A stretch of 64,000 nucleotides of DNA, taken from NCBI GenBank assembly GCA_001898485.1, contig MKTY01000021.1, positions 1 to 64,000 of the forward strand. Direction: 5' to 3'. The notes under the pieces were generated by a model that worked only from the letters and a program-made list of their open reading frames with translations, was not told the DNA's origin and ran no database searches. This document shows, one piece after another, positions 1-6,836 of the stretch. Source of the stretch: Sphingobacteriales bacterium 46-32. GTDB taxonomy: Bacteria; Bacteroidota; Bacteroidia; Chitinophagales; Chitinophagaceae. Made by a program: the position numbers and the translations under genes. Positions within the stretch are counted from its first letter, which is position 1; each line of letters starts with the position of its first letter.

Positions 1-36
1 AAAATACAAACTACTGATAATTAACGATCAGACAGT

Positions 37-55
37 CTGCTGCCCTTTTCAGCAG
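37..55 (+). terminator. Possible intrinsic terminator of a gene left of the window
   Basis: A 6-bp stem (CTGCTG/CAGCAG) with a 7-nt loop is followed within a few bases by a short T run. It would end a plus-strand transcript entering from the left. The stem is short, so this is a tentative call. Confidence 0.35.
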
Positions 56-71
56 CATTTTCTGTCAAAAT

Positions 72-79
72 TAATTTTG
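72..79 (+). promoter_or_regulatory. Candidate Bacteroidota -7 element (TAnnTTTG)
   Basis: TAATTTTG matches the Bacteroidota housekeeping -7 consensus TAnnTTTG and lies 12 nt before the ATG of the small ORF at 92. No convincing -33 TTTG is visible. If it is real, the mRNA leader is very short. Confidence 0.3.
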
Positions 80-91
80 TATCTTTATGTT

Positions 92-256
92 ATGAGCGAA
101 AAGGATATTCAACGGCTAATTGACCTCGCCAAAGAAAAGCTGAAGCAGTCATTCAATACGCCTGAAGAGGCCAGGCAGTCGCTCATTTCAGCAGGTATTA
201 TGGAAGCAGATGGAAGTTTGCCCGCTCCGCTCTCTGAACTTGCTCAAGCTTCTTAA
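92..256 (+). CDS. Small 54-aa protein, putative antitoxin partner
   Basis: The product is 54 aa, reads MSEKDIQRLIDLAKEKLKQS at its start, and ends in AQAS. It has a helical charged N-terminus followed by a segment of the type 'SPEEA...L..AGI...DG.L', a pattern common in short antitoxin-like proteins encoded in front of toxins. Its stop codon overlaps the next ATG by one base (TAATG), which points to translational coupling with the ADP-ribosyltransferase-like gene. No DNA-binding domain is visible, so neutralisation by direct binding is the simplest guess. The gene is real by frame, length and coupling. The antitoxin role is inferred from context only. Confidence 0.6.
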   Translation: MSEKDIQRLIDLAKEKLKQSFNTPEEARQSLISAGIMEADGSLPAPLSELAQAS

Positions 257-921
257 TGTACGATACTCGTTCCAATCTTATTATTGGTTTTCACGGTACT
301 GACAAAGGCACTGCGGAGAAACTTATTAATCAGCCCAACAATATAAAATTAAGTGAAGAGCCCTGGGACTGGCTTGGCCATGGCTTCTATTTCTGGGAAA
401 ATAACGAAGCCAGGGCTCTCAATTGGGCAAAAGATCGCCAGCGTCGAAAGAATTTGCCCGAATCAGATGCAGCTGTTGTCGGAGCCGTTATTCAACTGGG
501 TTATTGTTGCGACCTGACCGATTCGCGGTTTACACAACTGGTTCGTGGATTTTTCCTTTTAATGAAAGACGCTTATGAAAAAGCGGACAAACCGATGCCT
601 GCCAACAAAGATTCGCAGGACGATGAGCACAAAGACCGGCTGATGCGGGTTCTTGATTGCGCTGTCATTCAGTATATGCATTCGACTATTGAAGAAGCAT
701 ACTTTCAAGAGTGTGCATCGAAGGGCTATAGCTCCCTTAAATTGTTTGACTCCGTTCGCGGCGTATTTACCGAAGGAGGTTTGATTTATGACGGTGCAGG
801 CATCTATGCCAAAAGCCATATTCAACTTTGCATCCGCAATCCCAACTGCATTAAAGGATTTTTCAATCCCCGCACTGAAGTAGACTTTATCAAAAGCCTT
901 AAAGACAAAGCACTGGCTTAA
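256..921 (+). CDS. ADP-ribosyltransferase-like (DUF3990-type) protein, putative toxin
   Basis: The product is 221 aa with no signal peptide. The N-terminus has GFHGT (H13, T15), then LGHGFYFWENN (Y45) followed by A..WA, the layout of the H-Y-x core of DUF3990 and PARP-like ADP-ribosyltransferase folds. A C-terminal stretch SHIQLCIRN (Q190), or FTEGG (E173), could supply the third catalytic residue. These proteins transfer ADP-ribose from NAD+ to a cellular target, which cannot be read from the sequence. The gene starts inside the stop codon of the 54-aa ORF, as expected for a coupled antitoxin-toxin pair. The ART fold is inferred from motif spacing. It could also be a phage or immune effector rather than a toxin-antitoxin toxin. 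Confidence 0.6.
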   Translation: MYDTRSNLIIGFHGTDKGTAEKLINQPNNIKLSEEPWDWLGHGFYFWENNEARALNWAKDRQRRKNLPESDAAVVGAVIQLGYCCDLTDSRFTQLVRGFFLLMKDAYEKADKPMPANKDSQDDEHKDRLMRVLDCAVIQYMHSTIEEAYFQECASKGYSSLKLFDSVRGVFTEGGLIYDGAGIYAKSHIQLCIRNPNCIKGFFNPRTEVDFIKSLKDKALA

Positions 922-1014
922 TTCATTTAATCGTCTGTGGTATATATGGCAATGCTGGCTTCTGCGCCCATCTTTCCACAACAGCTATTGACAACAGCTC
1001 CGGACCATTTTTTT

Positions 1015-1188
1015 TGAGCCCAGCTGCATTACTACTAGCATCGTCTGTTGCCACGCTCGTTTCATCGTTCCGAACCCTGATCGGCATTTTAGTTACAGAT
1101 ATCTCCTTACGAAGCCTCGTTGAAAACTTACCCTTAAACCTAATAATTGTGGGAGTTTTCGTTACTAGATCGATACAAAAAGTAGTCG
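1015..1188. repeat. 174-bp dispersed repeat, copy 1
   Basis: This copy matches 4057-4230 over its full 174 bp at roughly 85% identity with no gaps, and the similarity stops abruptly at both ends. On the minus strand both copies read without stops as ...PTIIRFKGK...RLRK.ISVTKMP...RVRN.ETSVAT..ASSN.AG. On the plus strand both also read open, as short hydrophobic ORFs. I cannot tell which strand, if either, is coding, and I do not recognise the peptide. No other gene is visible in the 922-1245 gap. Confidence 0.75.
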
Positions 1189-1228
1189 ACCCTGTAAAGA
1201 TGCAGTTCGCCGGACCTTACAAACGAAA

Positions 1229-1255
1229 TTGTGCTTAGCTACAAGCTAAGCACAA
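1229..1255. other. Perfect 12-bp inverted repeat (hairpin)
   Basis: TTGTGCTTAGCT, a 3-nt loop ACA, and its exact reverse complement. The stop codon of the truncated ATPase gene lies inside it. There is no T run on either side, so it is a poor terminator. It may mark the breakpoint or end of a lost mobile element. Confidence 0.6.
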
Positions 1256-2013
1256 CGATTAAGAATAGAATGGTTTTGCATGCTACGAAGAACAGGGTAC
1301 AGTACACTCTCTGCCCCATCCAAATCTTCTATCAGCACCAGCCTGTGTTGCAGCTCTCTTTGACCAAAGTAGTACAGTGCATTTTCTGATAGCGTAGTAA
1401 TCTCTATTTTATCTTCCTCCGGTATTAACTCACCTACTTTCTCTTGCAAATACGTTTTACCCAGACCGCTATTCCCCAATGAAATCACATGCAAGGGATG
1501 TTCTCTTTTTCTACTGGTAAATATCAGGTACATAAGCAGCCTGTTTGTTTCTTCTCCGACTACTCCGCTTTTACCTATCTGTTCATTGGTTCTTTGTAGC
1601 AGATTTTTCCCCTCTAAGAACTGTATGGCATCCTCTCGTTCTTCTCTGCTCAAAGCCTTCTCTTTTCTTATTTCCTGCTTATCCAGTTGCTGTAGCCTGT
1701 ACTGCTCCAACTGCCTCGTTATATCAGCTATCGCCTTTGTAAGGGCTATGCTACCTGTTTCCAGTTTTTCTGCCACCCTCCTTATAAATTTCTCCACCTG
1801 TGTATCGTTGTACAGGTCAAGGTTATGCCTTACAGATAATCCTGCCAGTTCCGGGTTAGTGAGGTAGGTAGCATGTTTTCTGTTTACTACTGTTACTTTC
1901 ATTGTCACCCGCATTCTGTCTAATCCATCAATCCTGATACCTCCTAATAGTTCTATCAGCAGTTCTTCTGTTTGGTAAGTAAAGCAATGTGGGTTGCTTG
2001 TGTTTAGTTCCAT
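1246..2013 (-). pseudogene. Truncated P-loop ATPase, mobile-element type
   Basis: The 255-aa product has an N-terminal region without recognisable family, a charged coiled-coil section (about residues 90-140), then a P-loop GNSGLGKT near residue 183 and a Walker-B-like LVLIEDLDG near residue 227. The reading frame ends about 25 residues later (NHSILNRCA), inside a perfect hairpin, before the sensor and arginine-finger region a complete AAA-type ATPase would need. It therefore looks like the front part of a longer helicase/primase-type ATPase from a mobile element, cut at its 3' end. Nothing downstream continues the protein. Family assignment is uncertain and activity is unlikely. Confidence 0.5.
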
Positions 2014-2033
2014 AATGGTTAAGTTTTAGGCAT

Positions 2034-2061
2034 AAAAAAACCACTCATTGCTGAGTGGTTT
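2034..2061 (-). terminator. Intrinsic terminator after the 143-aa exported protein gene
   Basis: On the minus strand a hairpin AAACCACTCA / TGAGTGGTTT is followed by seven T residues (AAAAAAA at 2034-2040 on the plus strand). It sits just downstream of the gene ending at 2107. Confidence 0.75.
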
Positions 2062-2106
2062 AAAATTGTATAGCTCTTAGAAGTTGAGCCTCGATACTTT
2101 ATAAAA

Positions 2107-2538
2107 TCATTTTAAATATCTATGAACAACCTTACATTTCAAAATACTTTCAGGCTCTACGAGAGCGTTATCTTTTGATGCAATAAGAAACAATCTCTCC
2201 TTCTTAATTATAACGCCTATCATTTCACCTGATTTAATTGTTTGGCCTTTTACAACTACTATAGATTGAAAATTATGATAAGAGAAAGAATAATTCTCAA
2301 ATTCAATATAAACAACTGTCCGGCCATTCACAGTGTCAATTGCTTTAACTATACCCGACGAACAACTATACACCTTCTTGTTCTTACCCTCAATAATTGC
2401 ACCGGGATTTCGTTTACCATCATTAAATCCTCTTTCTTCAATTACAATTTTAGCTTTCTTCATTGGGCACACAAATTGCCCCCTTTGTGCCAAAGACAAA
2501 AAGGGTATCAGAACGAAGAACGACAGAATCAATTTCAT
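2107..2538 (-). CDS. Exported M23-like protein without catalytic residues, putative immunity protein
   Basis: The product is 143 aa with a Sec signal peptide (MKLILSFFVLIPFLSLAQ). The rest resembles the LytM/M23 beta fold: VYSCSSGIVKAI, GRTVVYIEF, YSFSYHNF, and VVKGQTIKSGEMIGVI follow the usual 'G.V......G..V.I......T.Y.H.......G..V..G..IG' progression. The zinc ligands of active M23 peptidases (HxxxD and HxH) are absent. The gene lies 18 nt downstream of the metallopeptidase-type RHS tip on the same strand, which is the position of an immunity gene, and it is followed by a terminator. An inactive M23-like domain as an immunity protein is an inference. It could also be an unrelated periplasmic protein. 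Confidence 0.55.
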   Translation of the reverse strand: MKLILSFFVLIPFLSLAQRGQFVCPMKKAKIVIEERGFNDGKRNPGAIIEGKNKKVYSCSSGIVKAIDTVNGRTVVYIEFENYSFSYHNFQSIVVVKGQTIKSGEMIGVIIKKERLFLIASKDNALVEPESILKCKVVHRYLK

Positions 2539-2556
2539 ACTTATTGTTTTATGCGT

Positions 2557-3567
2557 TTATTCTACTCCTTTGTATTTTTCAGCGTACTGCTTTGCAGCTT
2601 CTGCCTCAGCCTTATCCGCCTCTTGTTCCTCTGGCCTATCTCGATAAGGAATTGCATGTTTAGCATTACCTTTCGTATTCTCATACTTCTTTGTTTTGGG
2701 ATTATACTTAGCCTTGTATGCATTATATGTTTTCTGAGTTGTGTGCTTTTCCTCGTGAACACCTGTTGTTGAAAGGTGAAAATCTCTCGCATTCTCTTCA
2801 TTGTAGTTGCCCTTTCTTACATCATCAGCAGCATAATCAGCAACGGCATCGCTATTTATGACGACATAGGTATTATTCCAGTCCTCAGTTTTAACATAGT
2901 TACCTGTAGCTTCATCGAATGTATATGCTTTACTATTTGCTTCATCGGAAATAGCACCATCATTTAATAGACTGTTATATTGAGATTCACTTAACGTTTT
3001 TCCCATATTTGCAGGGCCAAAGGCTTTTGCGAGATTCTGACTTTCTGGCCCGCCGTTCCTCTTAGATGCTTCCATGAAATAATACTTCTTTGTATCACCC
3101 TCCATTCTTTTCCATGCAGCAGCACCAGCCTCGGTTTTCATCATTGCAGCTTGCATTCGTCTTGTAGAAGGGTCATTGGGATTGCCAATCTCATTTCCAT
3201 CGAAGTCAAACAATAAAACAGGATTATTTGCACCATAAACGTATGGCGATATTCCATTGTATTTTTCAGAAAGCCCATCTACAACATGCCATCTCCCAAT
3301 CTGGTTATCATACATTCTCGCACCGTAATCTAACCACTCTAACCCACTGCCATCTGTAAACTCTTTTCTTTGCTCTTCTTTGCCATTATACTTCATCTTA
3401 TTCTCCGCTCCCCCAAACGCCAAAGCCTTTGAACTTATCCCCGCCATCGTCAACCCAAAAGGATAATAGTGCGTCTCTTCCAGGATCGGTCCGCGGATAT
3501 GCGTGACCTGCAGGTTGTCAAAGAACACGTCAATGTTGGGCGTCTCATTGCTCAGGTAAATATACAA
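2557..3567 (-). CDS. Orphan RHS C-terminal tip with HEEKH metallopeptidase-like motif
   Basis: The 336-aa frame opens with the conserved pre-tip sequence of the large RHS gene ([25 protein letters not shown]), then the RHS core ([26 protein letters not shown]) and a variable tip. The tip holds VHEEKH (H271, E272, H275) and, about 40 residues later, RPEEQEAD, which could give the third zinc ligand (E316). This is the layout of a zincin metallopeptidase. There is no intact N-terminal RHS body: upstream homology continues in another frame to 4050, but a 29-bp insertion breaks it. The predicted start is a TTG inside the former gene, so expression is doubtful. It is best read as a silent tip cassette, with the gene at 2107 as its partner. 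Confidence 0.7.
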   Translation of the reverse strand: MYIYLSNETPNIDVFFDNLQVTHIRGPILEETHYYPFGLTMAGISSKALAFGGAENKMKYNGKEEQRKEFTDGSGLEWLDYGARMYDNQIGRWHVVDGLSEKYNGISPYVYGANNPVLLFDFDGNEIGNPNDPSTRRMQAAMMKTEAGAAAWKRMEGDTKKYYFMEASKRNGGPESQNLAKAFGPANMGKTLSESQYNSLLNDGAISDEANSKAYTFDEATGNYVKTEDWNNTYVVINSDAVADYAADDVRKGNYNEENARDFHLSTTGVHEEKHTTQKTYNAYKAKYNPKTKKYENTKGNAKHAIPYRDRPEEQEADKAEAEAAKQYAEKYKGVE

Positions 3568-4050
3568 ATAACCTCCTTTTGAAATGTTAATAGCAGCAGG
3601 GGCATGGGTGGTAAGGGTATTGTCTGCTCCTACCTGCTCAAAACCACTGCTGGCAGCTACGTATTTAAACTGCTCCCCGCTACGCTAACGCTAGCGGGGC
3701 ACGCATCAAACAATACCCAGTTTACAAAGGCCTTGATTTTGCTGGTGGTATAACCGCTCTGGCTGTTGAGAAAACTCGTCACCTGGTTATCGAGTACACT
3801 GGTAGTCTGTAGTTCTGTTAGCGTAGCTCCGCCATGCGTGCCTATAATACCGCCAATGGCTGGCTCCAATACATTCAGGATATTGGTCAGTGGATTATTT
3901 GGCGTACCGGGTGTAACCGCGTTTTTCTTGTACCAGCTTTTGGCAAACAGGTTTACCTTATCACCGGCCATTACTTTCAGCACCATATTGGTACCGATCT
4001 TGGGACCAGCGCCATTCAGCTTCTGGATAAAATCGTTGGGGCTGGTATAT
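3568..4050 (-). pseudogene. Frameshifted remnant of the RHS body upstream of the orphan tip
   Basis: The minus strand reads as a close copy of the large RHS protein (NDFIQKLNGAGPKIGTN, AGDKVNLFAKSWYKKN, VLDNQVTSFLNSQSGYTTSK). A 29-bp palindromic insertion at 3676-3704 shifts the frame and creates a stop (open frame 3657-3986). Similarity to 7,850-8,330 ends abruptly at about 4050, next to the second copy of the 174-bp repeat. It preserves enough sequence for recombination with the intact gene. Confidence 0.75.
3676..3704. repeat. 29-bp palindromic insertion in the RHS remnant
   Basis: Compared with the intact RHS gene near 7,988, exactly 29 extra bases lie between CTGCTC and the TCAAAC stretch. 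They form a hairpin, with CCCGCTA pairing with TAGCGGG, and end in GGCACGC. The insertion at 6039-6061 has the same plan (CCGCT, loop, AGCGRGGYACGC). The insertion frameshifts the remnant. Confidence 0.65.
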
Positions 4051-4056
4051 TTCTTA

Positions 4057-4230
4057 TGAACCCGGCTGTATTACTACTAGCATCGCCTGTTGCCACGCTC
4101 GTTTCAGCGTTCCGAACCCTGATCGGCATTTTAGTTACAGATATCTTCTTACGAAGTCTCTTTGGGTACTTCCCCTTAAACCTAATGATTGTGGGAGCTT
4201 TGATTACCGCATCGGCACAAAAAGTAGTCG
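4057..4230. repeat. 174-bp dispersed repeat, copy 2
   Basis: This is the second copy of the repeat at 1015-1188, in the same orientation. It abuts the truncated end of the RHS remnant and lies 77 bp before the DUF416 gene. Its minus-strand reading (APTIIRFKGKYPKRLRKK, ISVTKMPIRVRNAETSVAT) has no stops. The rest of the 4051-4307 gap shows nothing else. Confidence 0.75.
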
Positions 4231-4307
4231 GTCCTACAAATACTTCAAAATTCTATTTTTGTAAACCGTAGGCCTTAAATCAGTCACTTCTAACAATAAT
4301 TAAAAAA

Positions 4308-4898
4308 ATGAATCCTCTTGCTATTAAGACACTTTATGAGTTGGAGCCAAAGAAACAATTAACTTTTGCCTACCTTACCTGTGAGCGACTTTATCCGAAC
4401 TATCTCAATTTTGTTTCGAAATTTCAATTTGGTGATGCTTCAGTGCTGCGAACGGCCATTGACTACATTTTGAGTTGCATATTAAATGGTACTATCGATA
4501 GTTCCTTAACGAAGAAACTGATACTCTCCGTAGAAAAAAACACACCTGACACTGAAGACTTTGATACTATTTTTGTCTCTTCAGCACTCGATGCCTGCAC
4601 TTCAGTTGCCGAAGCTCTTGATTTCTTACTCGATAAACAAGATTCAAGGATAAAAGATATTTCAACAGTTGCTATAGATTCCGTTCACATGTACATTCAA
4701 GAATTTGAATCTCTTGATTTCAATACTGATAAAAATTTTCAAAAAAAAATCTATTCTCATCCACTCATGGTAAGAGAAATTGCCATACAAACGGGAATTA
4801 TCAATTATTTAAGCAATTGCAACAGCATTGACTTGGAAGATATTAACACACTTCTCCGTTTACAGGAAAACAATGGAAGAAGTAACATAGATTTATAA
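4308..4898 (+). CDS. DUF416 (YjaG-like) family protein
   Basis: The product is 196 aa, cytosolic and helical. It follows E. coli YjaG along most of its length: the N-terminal LTFAYLTCERLYPNYLNF (YjaG: VTFMACLCERMYPNYAMF), the FGD turn, a DFD.....ALDAC section, and a C-terminal ...NNGRSNIDL matching the GESNIGI ending. Length fits the family (~196 aa). The function of DUF416 is not established. Here it lies in a toxin-tip area and converges on the deaminase-type tip with a gap of about 70 nt, so it may be an immunity gene. Classical immunity genes follow their toxin on the same strand, so this is only a possibility. Confidence 0.8.
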   Translation: MNPLAIKTLYELEPKKQLTFAYLTCERLYPNYLNFVSKFQFGDASVLRTAIDYILSCILNGTIDSSLTKKLILSVEKNTPDTEDFDTIFVSSALDACTSVAEALDFLLDKQDSRIKDISTVAIDSVHMYIQEFESLDFNTDKNFQKKIYSHPLMVREIAIQTGIINYLSNCNSIDLEDINTLLRLQENNGRSNIDL

Positions 4899-4967
4899 TC
4901 ACAGCAATTTCGAAACCTCCCTTTCAGAGCCTATACCGTGCATTGAGTTCAAAATTATATAGATTGA

Positions 4968-6041
4968 TTAATTTTTGTCTGGTAAAACCAGGGGTTGCAT
5001 TTTAACAGTTGTTGAAGAGGTAATTGAAATTGGAATAGTTTTTAGCGGACTTGCGGCAATAGCTCCCGCATTACTAATTGCATTGGCACAATTGGAACAA
5101 ATAGGCCTACTTGCCGCAACGGCTTTTACGGTCATTCCATTATTATTTGCATGATTAATAATGGTTTGTTCAGCATGTCCTTTCCCGGTTACTGGCACTT
5201 CTCCTGGCTTAAGTGCATCAATTTGTGCGGGTCTTAATTTTTTTTCACTTGAAGCAACAAGTGTTGCGGATTCTCCTTCCGATGTCGTAACCGCTCCAAC
5301 TGCTGTAGTTGTAGATCGTTGTGTTCTTGGAGTCAACGTACTATGTATCTCGTTAGCTCTTGTAGCCAGAGTTGACTCTTCTGCTACAATCGTTTCACCT
5401 TGAGATATTGGTTTCAAAGTCGAGAGTCCTGATCTAGCAGTTCCAGCCAATGCCTGTGGTGAGGGAGTTACGGGTACGCCTGATAGTTCAGAAACAACTA
5501 ATGGGAAACCAAATGAAGGGTTCGCGCCCATCATGTAAGTTTTTGCCCCCATGTCTATCCAAGCAAGCATAGCTGCACTCCACGAGTTTCGCTCAGATTT
5601 ATCCACGACCATATCTCCATTCACATCACCTTGCACGGGATAGTGTCCTGTAGCTGCATTACGGGCGCCCACAGTTGGAACAGCTTCCAATCCTTCTAAT
5701 TCAACATGAGTTGTTACTTTATTTTCAGAGAAAGCATATGTCGAATTATAAACATACTTTTCTGAAAGAGGATCTATTTGTATGAACCTTCCTGTCTGAG
5801 CATCATGATTTCTCCATCTGAATCCATACCAGTTTACCCCTAAATCATCATCTAATGGCTGTCCCTGAAATTTTTCATTCTTATTTTCAGGATTCCCAAA
5901 AGCCAACGCCTTCGAACTTATCCCAGCCATCGTCAACCCAAAAGGATAATAATGAGTTTCTTCCAAAATTGGTCCCCGGATATGTGTGACCTGTAAATTA
6001 TCAAAGAACACGTCAATGTTGGGCGTCTCATTGCTGACCAC
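4968..6041 (-). CDS. Orphan RHS C-terminal tip with deaminase-fold toxin domain
   Basis: The 357-aa frame begins (GTG) in the conserved pre-tip sequence ([25 protein letters not shown]), continues with an RHS core (RNHDAQTGRFIQIDPLSEKY), and ends in a variable tip. The tip carries KGHAEQTI (H289, E291) and RPICSNCANAI (C315, C318), the HxE ... CxxC zinc site of the cytidine-deaminase superfamily seen in polymorphic toxins. Such domains deaminate bases in DNA, RNA or nucleotides, and the substrate cannot be told here. Upstream homology to the large RHS gene is frameshifted by a 22-bp palindromic insertion and fades near 6105, so the frame lacks the RHS body and is probably a silent cassette. 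No same-strand immunity gene follows it. Confidence 0.7.
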   Translation of the reverse strand: MVSNETPNIDVFFDNLQVTHIRGPILEETHYYPFGLTMAGISSKALAFGNPENKNEKFQGQPLDDDLGVNWYGFRWRNHDAQTGRFIQIDPLSEKYVYNSTYAFSENKVTTHVELEGLEAVPTVGARNAATGHYPVQGDVNGDMVVDKSERNSWSAAMLAWIDMGAKTYMMGANPSFGFPLVVSELSGVPVTPSPQALAGTARSGLSTLKPISQGETIVAEESTLATRANEIHSTLTPRTQRSTTTAVGAVTTSEGESATLVASSEKKLRPAQIDALKPGEVPVTGKGHAEQTIINHANNNGMTVKAVAASRPICSNCANAISNAGAIAASPLKTIPISITSSTTVKMQPLVLPDKN

Positions 6042-6061
6042 CGCTTGCAGCGAGGTACGCG
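6039..6061. repeat. 22-bp net palindromic insertion in the deaminase cassette
   Basis: Where the intact gene (near 7,868) has a single base between TTGCTGAC and TAAATATAC, this copy has 23 bases containing CCGCT, TGC, and AGCGAGGTACGC. The net gain of 22 bp shifts the frame. The plan and the terminal GCGRGGYACGC agree with the insertion at 3676-3704. Confidence 0.6.
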
Positions 6062-6280
6062 TAAATATACAAATACCTTCCTTTTGAAACGTTAATTGCA
6101 GCCAGAGTACAGATTTGCCATCAGAAAAGTCGTGTACAAATTATTTGAAAACTTCTCACAACCTACAGGCAACGGATCCTAACTAATAAGTCTGGGTTTT
6201 GAGCATAAAACACACTTCCGAAGCATGATCAAAGGAAATATTTCAAAATATGTATGTTTACTATATTTTATTTTTTCAGC
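6062..6280. other. Decayed RHS sequence, then spacer without visible gene
   Basis: Up to about 6105 the sequence still resembles the minus-strand RHS pre-tip region, in a shifted frame and with mismatches. From there to 6280 I see no open frame, repeat or clear hairpin. Confidence 0.5.
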
Positions 6281-6829
6281 CTACTGAACCTCTATCAAAG
6301 AAAGCCCATTTCCTGTTTTGGCTATTATAAACTCTTTTGCGTATTTATCATAATCATACTCATGTAAAATCATTATTTCCCCAGAAAAAGCTCTTTTAGC
6401 AAGACGGTTCGCTTTTTTCAAAAATTTTTTAAACTTTTTATTTTTAAAGAGAGAGAGGTAGCCAATAAACTCTTGGCTATTATCCTTCATGCCGTACAGA
6501 ATGCCAATCTCATACTGAGCACCTCTTCTTTCTGCCAGTAATTTTCCTATTTGTTCTATAATTAAATGACTAATACTATCCTGACAGGTAAAATAATCTG
6601 CATATTTATAAGAATTCATATACCCGATATGCTCTATAGAATCAAAGCTCATTATAAATCTATTAGCAAGCTTATAACCTTCGTTGGCTTCACATGGGGC
6701 TGAATAAATTGTTAGGTTGTTTAAGGTAAATGTGGATTTATATTTTTTACTAGCAATTACTATGCTACTATTCTGACCCATTAAATTTCCAAAAACCAAC
6801 ATTAGCAATAAAGAGAATACTGTTTTCAT
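6281..6829 (-). CDS. Secreted 182-aa protein, putative immunity protein of the RHS toxin
   Basis: The product is 182 aa when started at the ATG at 6829, which gives a clear signal peptide (MKTVFSLLLMLVFGNLMGQ). A longer in-frame start at 6865 would overlap the RHS gene and bury the signal. The mature part is mixed alpha/beta with a Lys-rich stretch (KNKKFKKFLKKANRLAKRAF) and belongs to no family I recognise. It begins 7 nt after the stop of the 1504-aa RHS gene and is the last gene of the operon, the classic immunity position. An exported immunity protein suggests that the toxin is met outside the cytoplasm. Confidence 0.6.
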   Translation of the reverse strand: MKTVFSLLLMLVFGNLMGQNSSIVIASKKYKSTFTLNNLTIYSAPCEANEGYKLANRFIMSFDSIEHIGYMNSYKYADYFTCQDSISHLIIEQIGKLLAERRGAQYEIGILYGMKDNSQEFIGYLSLFKNKKFKKFLKKANRLAKRAFSGEIMILHEYDYDKYAKEFIIAKTGNGLSLIEVQ

Positions 6830-6836
6830 AGTTTTA

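Noticed and set aside
1014-1238. A 74-aa plus-strand frame similar to a frame at 4057-4271
   Set aside because: Both lie in the 174-bp repeat, with no start context or neighbouring operon. The minus strand is equally open. Treated as repeat, not as genes.
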